DNA of 7,330 nucleotides from an uncultured Clostridia bacterium (GTDB lineage: Bacteria; Bacillota; Clostridia; Christensenellales; Aristaeellaceae): assembly GCA_946534455.1 (NCBI GenBank), contig CAMNCR010000084.1, forward strand, positions 1 through 7,330, written 5' to 3'. Positions 1 to 5,502 of the stretch are shown piece after piece. Both the position numbers and the translations under genes were made by a program. Each line of letters begins with the position of its first letter. Position 1 is the first letter of the stretch. Below the pieces are notes generated by a model. The model did not search any database and was not told where the DNA came from. It saw only the letters and a list, made by a program, of their open reading frames with translations.

Positions 1-1179
1 ACCCAGACGCCTTCCAGGCCGGAGGCGTATGCCAGCCATATCCGGATCCTCCGCGCCAGCGACAGGGAGGGGGATCTGGCCCGGGCCGGCGAGCTGATGA
101 AGATCGCCTATGACAAAACCGGAGACTACAGCTTTGCCACCCAGCGGAGCGACCTGCTGCCCGCGCCGCCGGAGGTGGATCTGACCGCGGGATATTATGA
201 AACCAAGAAGTATATCGCCATTACCTCCTATGAGGGATTTGACGTGTACTACACCTTCGATGACAACGCCGAGCTGCCCGGCGACGGGATTCTGTTCACC
301 CAGCGCGTTTTCCTGGATGAGGGCATTCATAATCTGCGGGCGGTGGCGGTGAACGGGGAGCTGGTTTCGGACGAGCTGCGGGGAACCTATAAGATCATCA
401 TGCCCTCGCCCATGACCCCCCAGTCCACCCTGGCGCCCAACACCTACAAGACGCGCCAGCGCGTGAGACTCAAGCCCGGAAAGGATAACATCAACGATGC
501 GGATATCGTGATCTATTACACCATCGACGGCTCGCCGCCGGACGCGGACAGCCCCATCTTCAACGGCGAGGCCATCATTCTGCCCACGGGCTGGGTCACG
601 CTGCAGGCCGTTGCGGTCAACCGCTACGGCAAGCTCAGCAACTCGCTGGAGGTCAAGTATAAGATTGATGTCAAGCCCTATCCCCTTTCCGCGTGGCAAT
701 CGGATGAAACCATCAGCGGGCTGATTCTGAATCAGACGGGGATGGTGGCCTTCCAGGAGGCCTTCGGGGAAGGAAGCGGATATGAGACGCTGACGCTGGA
801 GGGCTTCGAATCCGAGTGCCGGCAGTATAACTACCCGTGGGGATACGCGATCATGAACCGAACCCGCGCGGGATGGGTGCTGGTGGAGCTCTATCTGACG
901 GACAGCAGCGCCTTCAAGCTGCCCCGGGGAACCGCCATCGGGGATACGGAATCCTTTGTGACCGGTAAATTCCGGGACATGGGCCAGGTGGAGAGCGCCA
1001 GCGGCAACCGCGGACTGTATGGAACGGACGACGGCACGGGCAAGATCTGGCTTCAGGAGGACGGTACCAGGATCATCCGCTATCAGACCGCCTCCTCGGA
1101 CAGCAGGACGCAGCAGCTGGAGTACCGGGTGAACCGGGCGGGCAGCGTCTATGCCGTGGATTGGAAATACATCCCCTGA
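1..1179 (+). CDS. Chitobiase/beta-hexosaminidase C-terminal-type domain protein, 5' partial
   Basis: The frame is open from base 1 to the TGA at 1177-1179, so 392 residues of a longer protein are visible and the true start lies upstream. Visible residues 1-50 look like the end of a helical TPR-like region (AYASHIRILRAS, then ARAGELMKIAYDKTGDYS). Two beta-sandwich repeats follow at about 57-131 and 135-222. Each has a core like VYYTFDD or IYYTIDGSPPD and an ending like LRAVAVN or LQAVAVN, as in CHB_HEX_C_1 domains. The last 165 residues (about 229-392) form a separate Trp/Tyr- and Gly-containing domain with a GTAIGDTES segment. I cannot assign it to a family. CHB_HEX-type modules are usually structural or adhesive parts of larger proteins, so no enzymatic role is claimed. 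The protein has no evident link to the transporter downstream, from which a terminator-like structure separates it. Reading frame is near certain; domain naming is moderately sure; function is unknown. Confidence 0.8.
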   Translation, partial: TQTPSRPEAYASHIRILRASDREGDLARAGELMKIAYDKTGDYSFATQRSDLLPAPPEVDLTAGYYETKKYIAITSYEGFDVYYTFDDNAELPGDGILFTQRVFLDEGIHNLRAVAVNGELVSDELRGTYKIIMPSPMTPQSTLAPNTYKTRQRVRLKPGKDNINDADIVIYYTIDGSPPDADSPIFNGEAIILPTGWVTLQAVAVNRYGKLSNSLEVKYKIDVKPYPLSAWQSDETISGLILNQTGMVAFQEAFGEGSGYETLTLEGFESECRQYNYPWGYAIMNRTRAGWVLVELYLTDSSAFKLPRGTAIGDTESFVTGKFRDMGQVESASGNRGLYGTDDGTGKIWLQEDGTRIIRYQTASSDSRTQQLEYRVNRAGSVYAVDWKYIP

Positions 1180-1196
1180 CAGAACGGAAAAAACAT

Positions 1197-1290
1197 AAAA
1201 AAACCAGAACTGCCCGCATTGAGCGTTGACGAACCCCTGAGCGAAAGGGTAAAGTGTCATGGCACGCGAAAATGCGGGCAGTGGTTTTTT
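1197..1290 (+). terminator. Long inverted repeat with T-run, probable terminator of the upstream gene
   Basis: CTGCCCGCATT at 1210-1220 pairs perfectly with AATGCGGGCAG at 1271-1281. Outside a three-base GAA bulge (1207-1209), AAAAAACCA at 1198-1206 pairs with TGGTTTTTT at 1282-1290. The 11-bp GC-rich stem followed by TGG and six T fits a Rho-independent terminator 18-31 bases after the upstream stop. The A-run on the left arm would let it work on the other strand too. The 50-base apical part folds further: GCGT 1223-1226 with ACGC 1264-1267, TGAC 1227-1230 with GTCA 1256-1259, and ACCC 1233-1236 with GGGT 1247-1250. A structured leader or attenuator is the alternative reading. Confidence 0.65.
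1226..1255 (+). promoter_or_regulatory. Candidate sigma-A-type promoter for the opp operon
   Basis: TTGACG at 1226-1231 matches five of six bases of the -35 consensus. TAAAGT at 1250-1255 matches four of six bases of the -10 consensus. The spacer is 18 bases. Transcription would start near 1262, about 100 bases before oppB. The promoter lies wholly within the loop of the terminator-like inverted repeat, so its own transcript would contain only the right arm and could not form the terminator. This is read by eye and unproven. The same bases can also be explained as paired segments of the apical RNA fold. Confidence 0.4.
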
Positions 1291-1343
1291 GCGCTTCATC
1301 AGATGCAGGAGCCCCGGCCCGTGCAAGCGTCGAAAAGAACCGC

Positions 1344-1353
1344 AAAGGCGGAG
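1344..1353 (+). promoter_or_regulatory. Ribosome binding region that decides the oppB start
   Basis: AAAGG (1344-1348) and GGAG (1350-1353) precede two in-frame ATG codons at 1356 and 1362. GGAG stands 8 bases before the ATG at 1362, a normal distance, but only 2 bases before 1356. AAAGG stands 7 bases before 1356. I chose 1362. The GTG at 1254 is rejected because it would add residues unlike the family that are encoded by the inverted repeat. Confidence 0.55.
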
Positions 1354-1361
1354 ATATGGCA

Positions 1362-2291
1362 ATGAATTCCAAAATGTATTTTTACGTGCTCAAGCGGTTT
1401 TTGCTGGCGATTCTGACCATCTGGATCGTGATTACCGTCACCTTTTTTGTGATGCATTCCGTTCCGGGCGGCCCGTTTGTCGGTGAAAAGGCCATTTCCA
1501 AGGAGGCGCAGGCTGCCCTGGAAGCGAAATACGGGCTGGACAAGCCGCTGATGACGCAGTACGTCACCTATCTGCGGGACATCGTAACCCGGTTTGATTT
1601 CGGGCCGTCCCTCAAGCAGCGCGGACGTCAGGTGATTTCCATCATCGCGGACGGGATGCGGACCTCCGCCCGGCTGGGCATCATTGCGGCGGTCATCGCC
1701 ACGTTCCTGGGCATCCTTCTCGGCGCGGTGGCGGCTCTCCGCCGGAACACGCTGCTGGACAAGGTGATCATGGTCATTACGACCGCCTTCGTTTCGATGC
1801 CTTCGTTTATTATGGGCTCGCTGCTGCTGATCGTCTTTTCCGTCCGGCTGGGCTGGCTGCCGGCCAACGGCGCCTCCCAGGGCGGTCTGATTCTGCCCGT
1901 GATCACCCTGGCGCTCTATCCCATGAGCTATATTACGCGGCTGACCCGCTCCTCCATGCTGGACGTGCTGGGGCAGGATTATATCCGGACCGCGCGGGCC
2001 AAGGGCGTTTCCAGATGGAAAATCATCTTTGGCCACGCGATGAAAAACTCGCTGATCCCCGTGATTACCTACGTGGGCCCCATGCTGGCCTATATCGTGA
2101 CAGGCTCCATGGTGGTGGAACAGATTTTTGCGGTGCCGGGCATCGGCCGTCAGTTCATTTCCAGCATCATCAACCGGGACTATACCATGATCATGGGCAC
2201 CACGATCATTCTGGCCTCGCTGATCGTCATCATGAATCTGATCAGCGATATCCTGTACAAGGTCGTGGATCCGCGCATCGAATTTGACTGA
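1362..2291 (+). CDS. oppB: Oligopeptide ABC transporter permease OppB
   Basis: This is one of the two membrane-spanning permeases of a peptide importer. The 309-residue product is the normal OppB/DppB length. About six hydrophobic segments are visible, near residues 11-31, 103-125, 135-163, 175-197, 233-255 and 278-300. The N-terminal segment is followed by a PGGPF stretch where relatives often have a PGDP-like motif. The cytoplasmic coupling loop is at about 206-235 (DYIRTARAKGVSRWKII, then NSLIPVI); this is the EAA-type motif of the BPD_transp_1 family that docks onto the ATPase. VVEQIFAVPGIG (251-262) and the C-terminal VVDPRIEFD are also typical. It is the first gene of the operon and lies 17 bases before oppC. 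The start could instead be ATG 1356, giving two more residues. The family is certain; peptide rather than another substrate rests on the linked OppA. Confidence 0.93.
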   Translation: MNSKMYFYVLKRFLLAILTIWIVITVTFFVMHSVPGGPFVGEKAISKEAQAALEAKYGLDKPLMTQYVTYLRDIVTRFDFGPSLKQRGRQVISIIADGMRTSARLGIIAAVIATFLGILLGAVAALRRNTLLDKVIMVITTAFVSMPSFIMGSLLLIVFSVRLGWLPANGASQGGLILPVITLALYPMSYITRLTRSSMLDVLGQDYIRTARAKGVSRWKIIFGHAMKNSLIPVITYVGPMLAYIVTGSMVVEQIFAVPGIGRQFISSIINRDYTMIMGTTIILASLIVIMNLISDILYKVVDPRIEFD

Positions 2292-2308
2292 GGGAGGGCT
2301 GAGAGACC

Positions 2309-3367
2309 ATGTTGAACGCGAATAAACCTTTCAGCCTGCATCTGAACCCGGATCTGTTCCGGCCGGCTACGGAAGAAGAAAAAGCCTATATTTCCCGCAT
2401 GCGGCCCTCCAGCACCTTTTTCCGGGACGGATGCAAGCGGCTGCTGAAGAATAAGGTGGCAACCTGCAGCCTGATCCTGATCATCCTGATCACCCTGTCG
2501 GTGATCATCCTGCCGATGGTGTGGCCCTATTCCTACGAAAGCATGCTGGGGGTTCGCCCGGGCAAGCCCGTGGACAGCTCCTACAACAACCTGGCGCCCT
2601 TCACCTGGGGCAAAACGGAGCTGAAGCGGATCGAGGCGGGGGAGAAGCTGTTTCCCCATATTTTCGGCACCGACGGGCATGGGCGGGACTACTTCATCCG
2701 CGTGGTGTACGGAACCCGCATTTCGCTGGCGGTCGGCTTTTTCGCCAGCATCATCGTGCTGGCCATCGGCATGGTGATCGGATCGATCGCCGGCTACTTT
2801 GGCGGCAAGGTGGATATTATCATCATGCGGATCGTGGATATTATCTATTCCCTGCCGGACATGCTGGTGATCATCCTGCTGGCCGTTGTGCTCGGCAAGA
2901 CGCTGAACGTGGAAGGTACCATCCTCGAGAAGATCGGGGCGAATATCATTTCGATGTTTATCGTCTTCGGCCTGCTGTACTGGGTCAGCATGGCCAGGCT
3001 GATCCGGGGCCAGATCCTGTCCCTCCGGGAGCAGGAGTACGTGCTCTCCGCCAAGGCAACCGGTGCCGGGGGACGGTGGATTATCCGCAAGCATCTGCTG
3101 CCCAACTGCATTTCGGTCATCATCATTTCGACCGCGCTGCAGATTCCCAACGCCATTTTCACGGAAAGCTTCCTGTCCTTCATGGGCCTGGGCGTGAACG
3201 CCCCGATGCCTTCCCTGGGCTCGCTGGCTTCGGAAGCGCTGAACGGAATTACCAGCTATACCTACCGCCTGGTGATCCCTGCGGTCGTCATCTGCCTGAT
3301 CGTTCTGTCGCTGAATCTTTTCGGCGACGGCCTGCGGGATGCGTTTGATCCGAAGCTGAATGCGTGA
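2309..3367 (+). CDS. oppC: Oligopeptide ABC transporter permease OppC
   Basis: This is the second permease and pairs with OppB to form the translocation pore. It has 352 residues. The cytoplasmic N-terminal region contains KRLLKNKVATCSL (43-55), the OppC_N-type lead-in to the first membrane segment (about 52-72). The hallmark FGTDGHGRDYFIRVVYGTRISL-like stretch is at 119-140 and precedes the BPD_transp_1 core. The EAA-type coupling loop is at about 242-272 (EQEYVLSAKATGAGG, then LLPNCISVII). ESFLSFMGLG (286-295) and a GDGLRDAFDPKL C-terminus are typical of the family. The loop between the first membrane segment and GTDGHGRD runs about 45 residues and looks longer than in many OppC proteins, which explains the length above the usual 300 or so. 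The ATG follows AGGGAGGG at 2291-2298 by 10 bases; the first A of that site is the last base of the oppB stop. Confidence 0.93.
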   Translation: MLNANKPFSLHLNPDLFRPATEEEKAYISRMRPSSTFFRDGCKRLLKNKVATCSLILIILITLSVIILPMVWPYSYESMLGVRPGKPVDSSYNNLAPFTWGKTELKRIEAGEKLFPHIFGTDGHGRDYFIRVVYGTRISLAVGFFASIIVLAIGMVIGSIAGYFGGKVDIIIMRIVDIIYSLPDMLVIILLAVVLGKTLNVEGTILEKIGANIISMFIVFGLLYWVSMARLIRGQILSLREQEYVLSAKATGAGGRWIIRKHLLPNCISVIIISTALQIPNAIFTESFLSFMGLGVNAPMPSLGSLASEALNGITSYTYRLVIPAVVICLIVLSLNLFGDGLRDAFDPKLNA

Positions 3368-3392
3368 CGGAACCGCGAAGAAAACCAATGCG

Positions 3393-3398
3393 AAAGGA
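3393..3398 (+). promoter_or_regulatory. Shine-Dalgarno site that decides the oppD start
   Basis: AAAGGA lies 9 bases before the ATG at 3408 and supports that codon. An earlier in-frame ATG at 3360 overlaps the oppC stop but has no comparable site. The 16 residues it would add (MRDGTAKKTNAKGRSN) are encoded by the region that carries the ribosome binding site. Confidence 0.6.
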
Positions 3399-3407
3399 CG
3401 GAGCAAT

Positions 3408-4463
3408 ATGGCGGCAAGTTTGGAAGTGGCCACAGCCGGGGAACAGAATCAGACCCTGCTGGAAGTGACGGATCTGCATACCTCTTTCTTTACGGACGCG
3501 GGGGAGGTCAAGGCGGTGGACGGCGTTTCCTTCCGGCTGGACCGGGGAAAGGTGCTGGGCATCGTGGGGGAATCCGGCTCCGGAAAATCGGTGACAGCCT
3601 ATTCGGTCATGCAGATTCTGGCTCCGACCGGAAAAATCGTTTCCGGCAGCGTCAAGCTGGACGGGAAGGAGCTGGTCGGCGCGGATGAAAAAACCCTGCG
3701 CACCGTTCGCGGAAACCGGATCTCCATCATCTTCCAGGATCCGATGACCTCCCTGAATCCGACCTACACCATTGGCCATCAGCTGGAGGAGGCGATCACC
3801 CTCCATACGGATCGCAACCGGAAGGAGGCCCGCGCCCGCGCGCTGGAGATGCTGCAGCTGGTGAACGTGAACGAGCCGGAGAAGCGGCTGAAGCAGTATC
3901 CCTATGAGCTTTCCGGCGGCATGCGCCAGCGGGTGATGATCGCCATGGCGCTGGCCTGTGAGCCGGACATTCTGATTGCGGACGAGCCGACGACGGCGCT
4001 GGACGTGACGATCCAGGCGCAGATTCTGGATCTGATGGCGGAGCTTCAGAAAAAACTGGGCATGGCCATCATCATGATCACCCATGACCTGGGCGTGGTC
4101 GCGCAGATGTGCGACGAGGTCATCGTGATGTACGCCGGATCCATCTGCGAGCGGGGGACGGCGGATGCCATCTTCTATCATCCCGCGCATGAATACACCA
4201 AGGGGCTGATGCGCTCCATTCCCCGGGATGAAAACAACGGGCAGCGTCTTCAGCCGATCACGGGGACGCCCATCGACCTGCTGAACATGCCCTCCGGCTG
4301 TCCCTTTGCCCCCCGGTGCGACAGGGCCCTGAAAATCTGCCTGACGCAGCGCGCGGAGGAGATCAGGATCGCGGAGGATCATATCTGCCGGTGCTGGATG
4401 AATGTGAAGGATCTGGCGGAGCAGGGCGTGATTACCCTGGAAGGAGACGGGACGGATGAGTGA
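3408..4463 (+). CDS. oppD: Oligopeptide ABC transporter ATP-binding protein OppD
   Basis: This is one of the two cytoplasmic ATPases that power peptide import. From ATG 3408 the product has 351 residues, slightly longer than most OppD proteins. All ABC motifs are intact: Walker A GESGSGKS (54-61), Q-loop IFQDP (Gln110), signature LSGGMRQ (168-174), Walker B ILIADEPT (Asp192, Glu193) and the H-loop His226 in THDLG. VTIQAQILDLM after the D-loop is typical of the Dpp/Opp/Nik subfamily. The C-terminal extension is the oligo_HPN type, containing HPAHEYTKGLM and PSGCPFAPRC. Its cysteines C298, C304, C311 and C329 form a Cx5Cx6Cx17C pattern, and an extra cysteine is at 327. It follows oppC by 40 bases and overlaps oppF by 8 bases (ATGAGTGA), which suggests coupled translation. 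An alternative start at 3360 would give 367 residues. Confidence 0.94.
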   Translation: MAASLEVATAGEQNQTLLEVTDLHTSFFTDAGEVKAVDGVSFRLDRGKVLGIVGESGSGKSVTAYSVMQILAPTGKIVSGSVKLDGKELVGADEKTLRTVRGNRISIIFQDPMTSLNPTYTIGHQLEEAITLHTDRNRKEARARALEMLQLVNVNEPEKRLKQYPYELSGGMRQRVMIAMALACEPDILIADEPTTALDVTIQAQILDLMAELQKKLGMAIIMITHDLGVVAQMCDEVIVMYAGSICERGTADAIFYHPAHEYTKGLMRSIPRDENNGQRLQPITGTPIDLLNMPSGCPFAPRCDRALKICLTQRAEEIRIAEDHICRCWMNVKDLAEQGVITLEGDGTDE

Positions 4464-5433
4464 CAATCGAACGCTGCTGGAGGTTCAGGATCTGAAGCAG
4501 TACTTTGATATCAATATGGGCTTTTTCCGCACGAAGCCGCTGAAGGCGGTGGACGGCGTATCCTTCAGCATCCGGCGGGGGGAAACGCTGGGCCTCGTGG
4601 GTGAAAGCGGCTGCGGGAAGACGACGGTGGGCCGCTCCATTCTCCACCTGTATCAGCCGACCGGCGGACGGGTGATCTATGACGGGAAGGAAATCGATTC
4701 CAGGGCCAGCCTGAAGGAATTCCGCCAGAAGGCGACGATGGTCTTTCAGGATCCGTATTCCTCCCTGAACCCCCGGATGACCGTTTCGGACATCGTGGCG
4801 GAGCCGCTGGATGTGCATAAAATGTACAGGACGAAGGCGGAGCGGAACGAGCGGGTGATGGAGCTGCTGGGCTATGTCGGGCTCAACAGCGAGCACGCCT
4901 CCCGCTATGCCCATGAGTTTTCCGGCGGTCAGCGCCAGCGGATCGGGATTGCCCGGGCCCTGGCGGTGAATCCGGAGTTCATCGTCTGCGATGAGCCGGT
5001 TTCCGCGCTGGACGTGTCCATTCAGGCGCAGGTCATCAATATGTTCGACGATCTGCAGGAGAAGCTGGGGCTGACCTACCTGTTCATCGCCCATGACCTG
5101 CTGGTCGTCCGGCATATTTCCGACCGGATCGCCGTCATGTATCTCGGAAAAATGGTGGAGCTGGCCGACGCGGAGGAGATCTACAACCGGCCGCTGCATC
5201 CCTATTCCCGGAGCCTGCTGAGCGCCGTGCCGCTGCCGGATCCGAAAAAGGCCCGGTCCAATCATCGGATCGTGCTGTCCGGGGATATTCCAAGCCCCCT
5301 GAACGCTCCCTCGGGATGTCCCTTCCGCACGCGCTGCCCCTATGCGAAGGAATCGTGCGGGGACAGCATGCCGGAGTTCCGGGAGGTGGAGCGGGGACAC
5401 TTCGTCGCCTGCCACCGCCTGGCGGAAATCTGA
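4456..5433 (+). CDS. oppF: Oligopeptide ABC transporter ATP-binding protein OppF
   Basis: This is the second ATPase and would form a heterodimer with OppD under the OppBC pore. It has 325 residues, the normal length. Motifs in order are Walker A GESGCGKT (49-56), Q-loop VFQDP (Gln98), signature FSGGQRQ (155-161), Walker B FIVCDEP (Asp179, Glu180) and H-loop His213 in AHDLLVV. SALDVSIQAQVINMF places it in the OppF/DppF group. The oligo_HPN-type C-terminus contains HPYSRSLLSAVPLPDP and the cysteines C288, C294, C301 and C319, with the same Cx5Cx6Cx17C spacing as OppD. Both ATP sites of the pair look intact, with no degenerate catalytic residue. The start overlaps the end of oppD by 8 bases; AAGGAG at 4441-4446 stands 9 bases before it. 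Confidence 0.94.
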   Translation: MSDNRTLLEVQDLKQYFDINMGFFRTKPLKAVDGVSFSIRRGETLGLVGESGCGKTTVGRSILHLYQPTGGRVIYDGKEIDSRASLKEFRQKATMVFQDPYSSLNPRMTVSDIVAEPLDVHKMYRTKAERNERVMELLGYVGLNSEHASRYAHEFSGGQRQRIGIARALAVNPEFIVCDEPVSALDVSIQAQVINMFDDLQEKLGLTYLFIAHDLLVVRHISDRIAVMYLGKMVELADAEEIYNRPLHPYSRSLLSAVPLPDPKKARSNHRIVLSGDIPSPLNAPSGCPFRTRCPYAKESCGDSMPEFREVERGHFVACHRLAEI

Positions 5434-5448
5434 TTCATCCGGTTCATG

Positions 5449-5466
5449 AATACGGGTAACCGTATT
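5449..5466 (+). other. Stem-loop with GTAA tetraloop between oppF and oppA
   Basis: AATACGG (5449-5455) and CCGTATT (5460-5466) form a perfect 7-bp stem closed by GTAA, which is GUAA in RNA and belongs to the stable GNRA tetraloop class. It lies 15 bases after the oppF stop. A competing pairing exists: CGGTT at 5440-5444 with AACCG at 5458-5462. The likely roles are mRNA stabilisation or processing before oppA; an operator is also possible because the DNA is palindromic. Confidence 0.5.
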
Positions 5467-5488
5467 GATGATATACATCATTTTTATT
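5466..5488 (+). terminator. Weak terminator-like hairpin before oppA
   Basis: TGATG (5466-5470) pairs with CATCA (5476-5480) around an ATATA loop, and TTTTTATT follows at 5481-5488. A short AT-rich stem with a T-rich run could act as a partial terminator or a pausing/processing site. It sits just before the AAGGAGG ribosome binding site (5489-5495) of oppA. The stem is only 5 bp and shares T5466 with the preceding hairpin, so strong termination is unlikely. TATACA at 5472-5477 could be a -10 element, but I see no matching -35. Confidence 0.3.
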
Positions 5489-5502
5489 AAGGAGGAAAAC
5501 CC

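Noticed and set aside
1237..1247. CTGAGCGAAAG resembles parts of the hammerhead ribozyme core (CTGA and GAAA)
   Set aside because: The full CUGANGA segment, a stem between the two core parts and a cleavage site are missing, so the resemblance is chance.
1254..1361. GTG 1254 as the start of oppB, and a 75-codon frame from ATG 1259
   Set aside because: Both begin inside the inverted repeat and overlap the proposed -10 or start region. The added residues do not resemble OppB, and the good ribosome binding site is at 1344-1353.
2180..4466. Long - strand frames (2180-3433 and 3288-4466) opposite oppC and oppD
   Set aside because: Same antisense shadow effect. The composition is low-complexity and unlike any protein family, and I see no ribosome binding site or domain.
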